The notes under the pieces were generated by a model. The model did not search any database. It was given only the letters and a program-made list of their open reading frames with translations, and was not told the origin of the DNA. From NCBI GenBank assembly GCA_949825045.1, contig OX463824.1, positions 30,288,001 to 30,352,000 of the forward strand: a stretch of 64,000 nucleotides of DNA. The letters are read 5' to 3'. Both the position numbers and the translations under genes were made by a program. Origin of the DNA: Argyresthia goedartella. Lineage: Eukaryota > Arthropoda > Insecta > Lepidoptera > Argyresthiidae. This document shows, in pieces, positions 53,757-63,830 of the stretch (positions within the stretch are counted from its first letter, which is position 1; every line of letters starts with the position of its first letter).

Positions 53757-54090
53757 TCATATTCATATTCTTTATTGCACAGAAATCTTAATAGTAAACT
53801 AACAAAACATTTGATGAGCAAATGCGAGCTTATCTCTAAAGAGAGATTTCTACCAGCAAACCAAGGCAGGACAGGAAAAATTGTGCAACAGGAGAGTCCT
53901 ATTGCGCAATAAAACTGTACACATCTAATTGTTTACAACTAAAACATAATAATGTAATAAATGATATATACTAAATAAAATACAACAGCAAAAATAAAAT
54001 ATATATCAAACATATACTACTTATATATACATATATAAAAGTACCTATCACGAAAGAGAAAGGAAATGCTCTTTCAATCTTGTCTTATTC
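53757..54090 (-). mobile_element. LINE 3' UTR fragment (stem-loop family)
   Basis: Nearly the same sequence as 35136-35460, from TATTCTTTATTGCACAG through GAGCTTATCTCTAAAGAGAG to CACGAAAGAGAAAGGAAATG. Confidence 0.75.
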
Positions 54091-54715
54091 ATGTCTATTT
54101 CTTCGTCTCCGGTCGATATGAGAATGTACACGAAAACAAGCTACGAAATCTGTCTGTCTGACAGTCAAGTCCACACATATTACACGACGTTAAGGAATAT
54201 ACGGTACTTATAGACATAATGTATCTTGTGACAACGATCACTGTCCTACTGATAATAAGTCACAGTAAAGCAAATACAATTTCGTTTACCTGGATGAAAT
54301 CATAATTCTAGTCTTTTTGCGTTAGAAAACAAACTACTTGTCCGATATTTTTTTTAAAATGGGACAAATCTGGATGGTCGCCCTTTAAAAAAAAAAGGGA
54401 TTTTTGAAATCGGTTCTTAAATAGTACCAGTTTTGAGGTAACAAAAAATATTACCGAATTGAGAACCCGAGAATGAGAGAAAAAAGGGAGTTTTTTTTAA
54501 GCCCGGGTAAAAATCAGTGTCGACATTACAAAACGGGTAAAAACCACTACGGACGCTGGCTCACAGTTTATTGCACCGTGGAAATCCTTTCCCGATTTAC
54601 CTTGTGATCCTATTTACATTTTAATGTCTCTTCATTGATCCTACTTTAGCTGTATTTGTTAACTTCCTTCGAAAATTATCCCTTTTATTTTTTCTTTACT
54701 TTACCGTTACACCAT
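54091..54715. other. No recognisable feature
   Basis: AT-rich, no assigned element. Confidence 0.4.
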
Positions 54716-54719
54716 CCAT

Positions 54720-55006
54720 AACATAACATAACATAGCGTCACGCCTTTTCCCATACGGGGAGGCAGAGGCACAATTGTGCCCACTTTGAGCCAGTTATTC
54801 AATACTCCATTTTGCGTGACAGGGGGCTAGCCCATCGCCGCAGTTATGGAGTAATGAAGAATTCCTCACGATGTTTTCCATCACCGTTAGAACGTCCGTA
54901 TAATGTACTTAAGATAAATTAATCATCTCATTGGTACATGATCAGGAAACGAACCTGCATCTCCTGTGCGAGAAGCAAGCGTGAAACCCATTAGACCACG
55001 GAGCTC
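54720..55006 (-). mobile_element. SINE family 3, full-length copy, minus strand
   Basis: Head on the minus strand from 55006 (AGCTCCGTGGTCTAATGGGT), B box GCAGGTTCGTTTCCTGATC, body and end as in 47325-47585. The plus-strand left end reads ACATAACATAACATAGCGTC, possibly a short tandem tail. Confidence 0.75.
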
Positions 55007-55009
55007 TTA

Positions 55010-55790
55010 CACCGTCCGTAGTCCAAACATCAAAAGATTTCCACATAATATCGGAAGAGGTGAGCAAAAAAAAAATATCATAAGTACGGCAGAAAATGTG
55101 CCCAGCTCTCAAATATCAAGTAGTCACAAAAAAACAAAAGACTATATGCCGCTCTCCTCTTGCCAGTGAAAGACTGAGCCTTTGAGAGAACTCAAAGGAA
55201 ATCAAGTAACATTAGTGCGGAATATTTCGTGCGAATATTGTCCGGCTCGTCACATAATGTCGAAAAAACCCGGTTTAATGATGCCTCAAAGCTTTTGTGT
55301 GTGCGCCTCCCCCCAACCTTGACTAGAACCATAAAGAATCTCCCCTCTTCCTAACTCAATTCACACGTTTCGGCGACCTTTGATCTGACGTTCTCTTTGG
55401 ACGAGGGTGACAACAAGTGATGTGGTTTACTCTAATTACCAAGTTATTTAATTTTGGAAGCAAGGTAGTTCGGATCTGTTCGAAATTCAAAGTGCGATCG
55501 TGCGTTCTAACTTGATTGCGTAGTCCGTAACAGTAAATGCTTAAAATGGCAACAAATATATTGTTTACCAATATACGTTTTGACTCCAAATGAATATGTA
55601 TATGTACATTGTATATGTAAATTGTGTATGTATGTTAAGTATCCGTATTAGCTATTATAGGTCACTTTCTGTCCGAATATTAAAATTAGGTTTGTTAGGT
55701 TTCAACTTTATAACACAACCGAAAGCCGAATCAAAGTGGAGCGGAGCGAGGCCACCCCATGTAGTTTTGTATAAAACAGGGTGTAAATTT
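55010..55790. other. Gene-free stretch
   Basis: Short frames at 55356 (-) and 55590 (+) have no recognisable domain. Confidence 0.35.
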
Positions 55791-56128
55791 ATATTTAACC
55801 CATTATGACCTGAATTATTTTAGTGGCTTAGAAATTGATAATTTTTATATATATTGTTTTTGAAGGCTCCCTGAGCTATTTTTAATAATTAAAAGTTTTT
55901 ATTTTTTTTTACTTTTGGAAAAAACAATGGGTGCCATATGGCACCGCTAGGCCAATACGTAAGCTTTACATCTCTCCATTAGATACGTATTAACTTTTAT
56001 TAGCTAACTATTTTACCGTCTATTTCTAAAATGATGAAGATTATTAATTAACGTGTGAATTAATAAATAAAAAACAGCATTTATTTAATGAATTTATGTA
56101 ATAGTTAGTACACGAAACTTATTTAGTT

Positions 56129-58350
56129 TTACATGCGAACGTGAAATTGGTAATTACAGGATGCACAGAGGCCTACGTTACATTTAGTGCACTGCAGTCT
56201 TGTCTGACTCTTGCACATCTCTAAAGCACATTTGCGACGGGATTCGCTGGGAACTAATAAGTGATTTAGCCCATCATAGCGTATATCATCAGTGACCCTA
56301 TTGCCTGTTTTAGAAGTCTTTGAAGCTGAAGGACGGCCACCGCCTCGTGGTAAATTTTTGAACTGCGAAAGGCAAGTCTGTACGATTTCTCGTCGGAAAG
56401 CAAGCTGGGTGAGGGAACTGCCTGCCCGTCTTGATAATACCCAGGCATTACATACAGCCGCATCAATTAGATATGTAAAAATCGGCCACCACCATTTCTT
56501 GCCTCTGATTCCGATGCGATAAGTATTTATATTTTGATCCATTAGATCCGTGCCACCCATATGTTTATTGTATTCCGTGAAAATGGCTGGCCTTGGAACT
56601 TGTATCTTCTTCTTTTCAGCTGCGCAGTAGCGACTTATGGTCGATATTGGTTCTACTCCATGTAAAGTCGACATTCCTGTTACAACAGCATTGTCTTTCC
56701 AGCGGATAACGATGATATCTTCCTCCTTGCTTTTTGTATGGATGTGCGTGCCACGCTGTGCCTTTGTCATTTTTTTTTTGTCCGTCAGTGGAATATCATT
56801 AGGAACGCGATTCTCACGAACTGTTCCTGTCCCTTCATATCCACGGTTTTTCAAATGAGTCAGGAGCTGAAAACCAGTGAATAAATTGTCAAAATAGAAG
56901 CTCATTGGCAAGGACTTGACATGATCTGGCAAATTGTCTATCATTTTTACAAGAGGCGATGCCGCTTTACCAAACATTCTGTCGTATTCAGGGTTCTGCT
57001 CACCAGTCTTGCCTTGGTATATATCAAAATCGACCAAGTACCCATAGGGCGTGTTAAGACACCAGTTTTTATACCCAAAACGAATAGGTTTGCCACGGAT
57101 AAACTGCTTACAGCCATGTTTACCAAAATACTCGATCATTGACTCGTCATAGTTTAGCGTAGCAGACGGAACGTAATTTGCTTGGAAGTTCTTTTTTATA
57201 ATGTTGATGAGCGGTCTAAGTTTCCACATCTTGTCCGTGGCATCCATTTCATTGTTGTCTGCACAATGTAGGAATCGCATGATTGTCATAAATCTGTCTC
57301 GTCGCATAGTATTATAAACCATCAAATTTCTCATATCTTCAGCCTGGTCCCAGTAATGTCTCTTAGAGGGAACGGTATTATACCCCGACAGTACAAGAAT
57401 TGCGATAAAAGCTTTCACTTCTTCGGTAGATATTTTCGGGTCGGTGCAATTCAAAAAAGCTGCATACTTTTGTGACTGTTCTACCAAAAGGTTGTAGACA
57501 CTTTCTCCCAAAAATAAGTCCAGAAACTCAGTAGGTGACTTTCCTCGAAGTGAACTAAAATTTCCTTCAGGAAACATGGGTGGCTCCCGAACTAAATCCT
57601 CATCAATCCATGTCCGTGACGCGTTCTTCTTTTTTGATTTTTTCGATGGTGGTTCGTCTGCTTCGGAATCGTCTGAATTACTTGCAGAATTGTCAAGTTG
57701 TTCAGGGTGCGTCTGAATTTTGCGGCCTACTCCAAGACTGCCACTTCCGCGACGTGTAGAAGAGCGGCCTCGTGAAGCACGTGACCCGCGAGGCAACGTC
57801 CGAGATGATCCGGCTTCAGGTTGTATATCTGGTATCACCCGTGCATTTCCGCGACTTGTGGAGCGTGATCGACGTGGTGACACAGACGTAGACGCCATTA
57901 CCACTTCACACCCAGCATTGAGTTGCCGACCTGTCAGGTTATTTATAAAACTACCCCCTTCTTCGTCGCCCGAATCTTGGTCAGAGTCGATTGCAGGTTC
58001 TGGAGGTTCAATGTATAGCATCCGCGGCTCAATCTCCTCATCTTCTTCTAGCAGGGCTAGTGCCTCATGCAGTGTACAACCCCTAGCAAGACAAAAAACA
58101 CTGTTAACCTACACAGAAACCAAAAATAAACATTACACATATAATTGGAATAGACTCCATATCGACCTAGAGGTGCCATACGGCACCCGTAAATTTTGAA
58201 GTACCATAAAACAAACACGCAAACAAAACTTAATTATATTACAATGTAATCTAGTCACACAAGTATATAGGCATAAAACAAAATGCATTTAATTGATAGA
58301 TTTCACGAAATATGAAAATTATAACCCACTTACTTGAGCTTGAAATCCAT
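56129..58350 (-). CDS. piggyBac-like transposase, two exons: 58350-58334 and 58082-56129
   Basis: DDD-type cut-and-paste transposase of 656 residues. Exon 1 encodes MDFKL plus two bases of the next codon. After a 251-bp intron (58083-58333, GTAAGT...TTGCTAG) exon 2 begins GGGTTGTACACTGC and gives GCTLHEALALLEEDEEIEPR ahead of the methionine at 58021. The N-terminus is acidic and disordered, with an SR/RG-rich stretch and a basic PSKKSKKKN signal. The DDE_Tnp_1_7 core follows. Candidate catalytic aspartates are in LNYDESMIEYFG, FYFDNLFTG and GGTDLMDQ. The C-terminal cysteine-rich finger reads CALEMC...CTKCNVGLCASC. It ends at a stop at 56129. No internal stop or shift is seen, so activity or recent activity is plausible. 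Confidence 0.9.
58083..58333 (-). other. Intron in the piggyBac-like transposase
   Basis: Donor CTCAA|GTAAGTG at 58333 and acceptor CTTGCTAG|GGG at 58083, phase 2. Joining restores the codon AAG and extends the acidic N-terminus in frame. Confidence 0.75.
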
Positions 58351-58851
58351 TTTCTGCAATTATTTCACAACACTGACTTTGTGACGCTCGTGCAGGTCTC
58401 AGCAAGTTCACCAGTTAAAACAATGTACTGAAACTGATAGCTATCTCGCTCTAGCACCGCATAGATAGCCAATCGCCGGGGTTCACTGTACGTGAGGCGC
58501 TTATGGCGCGAATATATGAATGCCAGAAACTGGGTGCCAAACAGCACCGCTAGGCTATAATGGGTTAATACGTTTATTTTGTTTCTTTATACTTTATTGC
58601 ACAAAAACAGAAGATACAGATACAAAAAAATGGAAACTAGGTGTACAAAGGCGAGCTTATCTCTAAAAAGAGATTTCTTCCAGCAAACCTAATATGGACA
58701 GAATACATGAAATAACAGGTAGACCTATGTGCACAACGTTAAAAATATTAAAATAATAAACTAATTACTAATATGTACATACATACATAATATCAATACA
58801 AATAGACAAAATTATACTACATATATATCAAAGCAATAAACCTACATAAAT

Positions 58852-61791
58852 CTAGTATGGAAGAGAAAGATAGTGTTCTTTTAAGCGAGTTTTAAAAATA
58901 GAAAGTGACGGGCTGTCTCTGATGGCGCTAGGAAGTTTGTTCCAGAGCCTGATAGCTCGTAGTCTGAACCCATGTTCATATGCGGCTGTATTGTGTTGCG
59001 GAGTTATAAGCAGTGATCGAGCGTGAGATCTCCGAGGCCTATCCGAGGACAAAAATTCAAAACGATCTCGTAAGAAGACAGGATAGCGAGGATTAAATAA
59101 GATGTTATAGAGGCAGATGAGGATATGAGAATCCCGGCGAAGACGGATAGGGAGCCACTTTAACTCCCTGCGATACTCCGAGACGTGGTCATACTTGCGC
59201 AGGCCGAAGACAAACCGAATCCCGAGGTTTTGAAGTCGCTCGAGTTTGTTCAGTTGCTCTTCATTCGCGCTCACCCAGCATACGTCAGCGTAATCGATCA
59301 GGGGGAGGAGAAGAGACTGGGCAAGCGTTATTTTTGTCTGACGAGGCAGGAAGTATTGTAGTCGTTTGAGGGAGTGAAAAGTGGCAAAGACTCGCCTACT
59401 GACCTCGCTGACATGCGCTGACCAGGAAAATTGGTTATCGAAGAAAACTCCTAGATTTTTGGCCTTAGTACTATATGAGATTATAGTTCCATCATAGGTT
59501 ATAGGGGCAATGGACAGATTCTGTAACAAGTTAAGGGAAAACCTGGAACCAATAATCAAAGCCTGGGACTTACTAGGGTTGACAAGTAGTCCAAAAGAAG
59601 TGGCCCAGTCCCTAATTCGCTCGAGATCGGCATTTAACATTCCCACAGCAGACACCATATCACAGGGAGAAAAATGACGATAAATCTGGAGATCGTCTGC
59701 GTAAAGATGGTATGATGACGAGAGAGTATCCGAGACGGAATTTATGAAGACGGAGAAAAGAAGAGGAGAGAGAATACCACCCTGAGGGACCCCCGCAACG
59801 AGGTCACACCACTCCGTTGAAGTCACCTCCGACCTAATACGTTGCTGGCGACCTCTCAGATAAGAGTCGAACCAGCAAGCAGAGACGGAGGACACATTCA
59901 AGGACTTCAGGGTCTCAACGAGGATATCGAAATCAACGCAGTTAAAGGCGCTGCTGAAGTCCAGCAGTGCAAGCACAGTGAGCTGTTTCTCGTCCATCGC
60001 ATGCTGAATGTCATCGGTGACTTTAAGCAAGGCCGTGACAGTGCTATGACCGGGCCTAAAACCGGATTGCAGTTGATTCAGCAAGTTGTTTGAGCATAAG
60101 TAGGAGGATAACTGAGAATGGACAATGGATTCAAGGACTTTGGATAGGATAGGCAGAATGGAAATTGGACGAAACTCTTTAAAAGAGGAGGGATTTGATG
60201 TTTTGGGTAATGGGATAACTAAGGCTTTTTTCCACACATTTGGGAAGGAACTATTGGAGAGAGAGAAGTTTATTATATGTGTGATAGCTGGAAGAAGCTC
60301 GTCAAGTACGTTGCTGATCATTTTGGAGCAGATATTATCGTCACCCACGGCTTTGGAGGAAATGGAGAGCACTGCTTTCTTAACCGCATCAATTCCGACA
60401 AGTCTGAAGTCAAATGGAGTGGAGGTGGGAGCAGACCTCGAGCGCAGGTGACACAGAGTGGCATTTTTTAAGGTGGGATCCATGACGACAGGGGGAGCTG
60501 AGAAAAAAATGTTGAGACCGTTGAGATCAACAATGCCAGCCGCTTGATCCTGAGACTTACCGACACCAAGCGTTCTAAGGAATTTCCATACTTGAGCAGG
60601 TGTGTATCTTTCGATACACTCAAATATATGACGGCGCTTGGCATCACGACACATGCGATTACAGCGGTTTCGGAGGCGTTTGAAAGTGGCAAGGTTCTCG
60701 GCTGTAGGCTCCTTTTTGTTCAGGCATTTGGCTCTGTTCCTTTTAGTCATCAAACGTTTGATAAAGTCGGTGAGCCAGGGTGCTGGAAGGTGTTTCACCT
60801 TAACCTTCTTGACCGGTGCATGCTTGTCAAATAGTCCCAGAATAATTGCGTTGAAGTGGTGGATCTTATCATCAACGGTCTCACTAGTGATAATAGGTGT
60901 CCAGTCAATCGACGCGGCATCTGATTTAAGGGATGCAGAATCAATACCCTTGAAGCTACGAATGTAAATAAGTTTTGCATTGCTCTTGGGAGTCTTAATC
61001 TTATATGAGAGGTAAATCAGGTCATGATAGGAAAAAGGAGAGTTAATTTGTCCATGTGATGCAACTTTGTCCAAATTAGAAACTATCATGAGATCAAGAA
61101 GAGAGGGAGTGCAATGTGGTTGGAAATGAGTAGCGTTGAGAGGAAGAATATGCATATTGAAAGAATATACAATGGACTGTAATTTAGCAGAGCGGGAATC
61201 ATTTTTAAGAAGACATGTATTGAAATCGCCGAGAAATAGGGTATCATTATAAAGAGGAGTCAGCTCATTAAGCAAAGTCTCAAAAGAGTCAAAGTAATCA
61301 ATACGAAGTGAGGGACTGTAGAGGACTCCGAGCAGAACTTTACTATGGTGAAGACAGATTTCGAGGAAGAGATGTTCTGCTGATTCGGAGTACTCATTCG
61401 GGGAGGCACTTATAACTCTGCAAGGGATATCCGAGCGAAGGTAAATAGCTACGCCGCCATCCGCTTTCCCAACTCTGTCGTTCCGATAGAGCTGGTATCC
61501 AGGCAGCGAGAACATAGTGGATGGTAAAGTTGGCTTGAGAAAGGATTCAGATACAAGAATACCATCTACATGTTTGCTACTGAACGACTCGAGTAGGTCC
61601 GGATAACTGGAGTGAATGCTCTGGGCGTTAATATGAACAATATTAAAATTATTCCCCAGGCCCGCAAAGACAGACGTCAGTTCGACGGATAGCGGTCTCT
61701 CCACAAAGGAGTTATCGCTCTCCGCACTAATATAGTCATCACTTGAAGAACATGAGAAGAAACTGTTATCAATATTACATAAACTATCCAT
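58852..61791 (-). CDS. LINE ORF2: AP endonuclease and reverse transcriptase, 979 residues
   Basis: Start ATG at 61789-61791. Residues 1-45 are an S/D-rich leader. Endonuclease: FNIVHINAQS (about 49-58), SESFLKP, GDFNT with D189, LLDLMI (233) and YHD (255-257, in place of the usual SDH). Linker: WLTDFIKRLMTKRNRAK. RT: FRPISILPILSKVLE, LLDFSSAFNCVD, GVPQGGILSPLLF and the catalytic YADD (697-700). A C-terminal domain ends RLWNKLPSAIRDSPSLSIF. No RNase H. The frame is unbroken and of usual length for CR1/Jockey ORF2. Truncated relatives at 35.1, 35.8 and 37.2 kb share the C-terminus, so this copy may resemble their source. Confidence 0.9.
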   Translation of the reverse strand: MDSLCNIDNSFFSCSSSDDYISAESDNSFVERPLSVELTSVFAGLGNNFNIVHINAQSIHSSYPDLLESFSSKHVDGILVSESFLKPTLPSTMFSLPGYQLYRNDRVGKADGGVAIYLRSDIPCRVISASPNEYSESAEHLFLEICLHHSKVLLGVLYSPSLRIDYFDSFETLLNELTPLYNDTLFLGDFNTCLLKNDSRSAKLQSIVYSFNMHILPLNATHFQPHCTPSLLDLMIVSNLDKVASHGQINSPFSYHDLIYLSYKIKTPKSNAKLIYIRSFKGIDSASLKSDAASIDWTPIITSETVDDKIHHFNAIILGLFDKHAPVKKVKVKHLPAPWLTDFIKRLMTKRNRAKCLNKKEPTAENLATFKRLRNRCNRMCRDAKRRHIFECIERYTPAQVWKFLRTLGVGKSQDQAAGIVDLNGLNIFFSAPPVVMDPTLKNATLCHLRSRSAPTSTPFDFRLVGIDAVKKAVLSISSKAVGDDNICSKMISNVLDELLPAITHIINFSLSNSSFPNVWKKALVIPLPKTSNPSSFKEFRPISILPILSKVLESIVHSQLSSYLCSNNLLNQLQSGFRPGHSTVTALLKVTDDIQHAMDEKQLTVLALLDFSSAFNCVDFDILVETLKSLNVSSVSACWFDSYLRGRQQRIRSEVTSTEWCDLVAGVPQGGILSPLLFSVFINSVSDTLSSSYHLYADDLQIYRHFSPCDMVSAVGMLNADLERIRDWATSFGLLVNPSKSQALIIGSRFSLNLLQNLSIAPITYDGTIISYSTKAKNLGVFFDNQFSWSAHVSEVSRRVFATFHSLKRLQYFLPRQTKITLAQSLLLPLIDYADVCWVSANEEQLNKLERLQNLGIRFVFGLRKYDHVSEYRRELKWLPIRLRRDSHILICLYNILFNPRYPVFLRDRFEFLSSDRPRRSHARSLLITPQHNTAAYEHGFRLRAIRLWNKLPSAIRDSPSLSIFKTRLKEHYLSLPY

Positions 61792-62343
61792 ACCAAATAA
61801 AATAAATATATATTAATAATATAATAAATATGCTAGAATGCGTTATCTAACACAAAATAAAACTACAACTACACTACTAAATAAATATTGACCTAGACCC
61901 TAACCACACAGGAGTGATGAAAGGAATCTGGTAAATAATAAGATCCCATAATATAAAACACAAAAGACAAAAACACACAGGGCAAAAGTCACGCACTTTT
62001 GTTTTGTAGACAGCGAGTCAAGATAAAAAAAAAATAATATACAAATGTATAGGTTCGTAGACGATGCGGTTTGGCAGAAATCGGAACACAACTTTATATT
62101 TAAAAAGTGAGCCCAGGGTGACATTTCATGACAGTGACAGATTGACAAATGCAAGAAAAAAAAATAGTAATTTATAGCCGGGCAAATGCAAAGAAGTTCG
62201 AAGAATAAATAAACCTACCTCCCAAAGCATTGCACAAGAGAATTACCAGCATAGGACTTGTAAAATGAGGTCGTATCGCTGAATAACATGGCACGGCGAG
62301 CATCTGAAAACCACACTCCGGCTAACTAACCCCACATCACCAA
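61792..62343 (-). other. Spacer between LINE ORF1 and ORF2
   Basis: 552 bp of AT-rich sequence without a supported frame. LINE ORFs more often overlap or lie within tens of bases, so this is long. Confidence 0.7.
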
Positions 62344-63123
62344 TCACTTCGCAGCCCGAGCTTGAGACGCACCTCTCCTCGTAACGACGCCTTTGACGGT
62401 GCCCGCCGAAGTCTGCGCAGTAGGTTTCTTCCCCTTGTCGGCTAACTGTGGGGCATCCTTACTGGGGAACTTGTTCATGAGCGGCCGCAACTCCGTCCAG
62501 CATTCGATCTTCTGGCGAGTCTTGTTGGGCAGGTGCAGGAAGATTCGGCCATCGGAAGTCCATGAGTTATTGACCCCGAAGTGTTTTCGCGCTGCCATGA
62601 ACACATCATGCCGCGACCTTGTGAGGAACTCCGTTATGGTGATGCCGGAACCCTTGAGGGCTTTCTTCGAGTCCCACACCTCGCTACGTGCTTTGTAGGA
62701 TGCAAAGCGCACTAGGAGGGGCCTAGTCTTGGCCCCCTTCGCTCCCAAGCGGTGCACCACTTTCACATCTCCAAGACATTCATCGGAGGACTTCAAGCGG
62801 CCAGACAGAACTGCAGACAGTACAGCAACAGGCTGTTCATCCGGTTCCTCAGCCACGCCATGGACAAGAAGGACCTTGCGCCGCATTACCTGTTCATGCC
62901 TGTCAAGCCCCAGACCCAGAAACTCAACTTGCGACTTCAGCACTCCGAGAGCTTTCCAGATCAAGGATTTGAAGTCTGTGAACTGCTGCGCCAGGCTGCT
63001 AATATCCTGAGGGCTGGGTGAGGCGGCAGCTAGCTGCAGATCCCTCTCGTACCTGGCCATGCGATCGTTGAAAGAAGATATAATGTCTTCCATACCCTTT
63101 GACAGCTCTGAGTACTGATCCAT
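62344..63123 (-). CDS. LINE ORF1: coiled-coil RNA-binding protein, 259 residues
   Basis: Start ATG at 63121-63123 (MDQYSELSKGME). Residues 1-85 are heptad-rich and likely coiled coil. About 85-200 resembles the RRM/C-terminal fold of L1-type ORF1 proteins and the baculovirus FP25K-like domain found in insect LINEs: RRKVLLVHGVAEE, RPLLVRFASYKARSEVW, FLTRSRHDVFMAARKHFG and SWTSDGRIFLHLPN. The tail is basic (KGKKPTAQ, RRGASQARAAK). It would coat element RNA in the ribonucleoprotein. It lies upstream of ORF2 on the same strand. Domain assignment is by motif only. Confidence 0.8.
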   Translation of the reverse strand: MDQYSELSKGMEDIISSFNDRMARYERDLQLAAASPSPQDISSLAQQFTDFKSLIWKALGVLKSQVEFLGLGLDRHEQVMRRKVLLVHGVAEEPDEQPVAVLSAVLSGRLKSSDECLGDVKVVHRLGAKGAKTRPLLVRFASYKARSEVWDSKKALKGSGITITEFLTRSRHDVFMAARKHFGVNNSWTSDGRIFLHLPNKTRQKIECWTELRPLMNKFPSKDAPQLADKGKKPTAQTSAGTVKGVVTRRGASQARAAK

Positions 63124-63302
63124 TTTTAGGTTATGTTGAGTAGACTGGTCAGATTGTGGTGATTTTGAATTAGATGTGTGCAGTAAAGGGTCCAGGTCAG
63201 TACTTTTATGAACGATTGAACATTAAATTGATTTTACTGATAAAATAAATTAAAATAATACTAAGCAGATTATTTATTGTTGCTTTGTAGGACTACCCAC
63301 AC

Positions 63303-63361
63303 AAAAAAAAAAAAACAAAAAAAAAAAAAAAAAAAAAAAAAACAAAAAAAAAAGAAAAAAA
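63303..63361 (+). repeat. A-rich run
   Basis: About 58 bp of A with a few C and G. It is in the plus orientation, so it is not the tail of the minus-strand LINE beside it. Confidence 0.9.
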
Positions 63362-63364
63362 GCT

Positions 63365-63480
63365 TTGTTCTTACATGTCAACCTAACAGAAAGAATATTC
63401 GGGGGCTTTGCTGCGCTCGCCCCCTCTAGTCTTCACCTAAGCTACCGCAGTGTTTGCCCTGGCGATTCGTTTGCAATTGA
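63365..63480 (+). mobile_element. Inverted-repeat element 'GGTGATCATT', partial copy
   Basis: TTCTTACATGTCAACCTAAC, GGGGGCTTTGCTGCGCTC and CACCTAAGCTACCGCAGTG match the body of copies 1 and 2. Outer inverted repeats absent. Confidence 0.55.
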
Positions 63481-63654
63481 AGTTTAAACCAGTTTACTAT
63501 TTAACGGGTTTAACCGTTAGTTTCTCAAATAACGCGTCAAATAAGTAAGCAGTACGCTACAGTTTCTATCTGTCGATATTTGACCAACTGACGAGAAAAA
63601 AAACGTTAGTTTATCAACTAACGGTTTTGAATATCTTACGATGACATAATATAC

Positions 63655-63830
63655 ATAAAGACGACCTCTGTGGCGCTGCAGTTGTGGCTTTGCCTATCAT
63701 GCAAGAGTTCCCGGGTTCGATCCCCGGCTGTTTATAAGTGTGTGACGTCACTGTTTCTTTTTCCCGCAGGGTGTGGGGCCAGAAGCAATGTATGCTCCTT
63801 TATGTATATGTGTATGTTTATATTAGTTGC
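63655..63830 (+). mobile_element. SINE family 2, full-looking copy
   Basis: Head ACGACCTCTGTGGCGCTGCA, B box CGGGTTCGATCCCCGGC, body GTGTGTGACGTCACTGTTTC and tail GTGGGGCCAGAAGCAATGTA. It lacks the usual GACACAGGGTATCCTA middle phrase. Confidence 0.7.

Larger units (their letters stand above)
55795..58568 (-). mobile_element. piggyBac-like DNA transposon, complete
   Basis: TTAA at 55795-55798 and 58565-58568 flank terminal repeats CCCATTATGACCT (left) and CCCATTATAGCCTAGCGGTG (right, read inward). Subterminal palindromes GGTGCCATATGGCACC (about 55930) and GGTGCCATACGGCACC (about 58171) are near each end. One spliced transposase gene fills the interior. Both ends and the gene appear intact. 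The right TTAA abuts the 3' end of a LINE. Confidence 0.9.
58575..63230 (-). mobile_element. Two-ORF LINE (CR1/Jockey group), apparently intact
   Basis: ORF1 (63123-62344), a spacer of 552 bp, ORF2 (61791-58852) and a 3' UTR of about 270 bp with the stem-loop ATCTCTTTTTAGAGAT (about 58658-58673), ending near AATAAAGTATAAAGAAAC at 58575-58595. A piggyBac-like element directly follows. The 5' end is placed near 63230 only because sequence character changes; no duplication was found. Confidence 0.75.

Noticed and set aside
63303..63361. Poly(A) tail of the neighbouring LINE
   Set aside because: The LINE is on the minus strand and this A run is on the plus strand at its 5' side.
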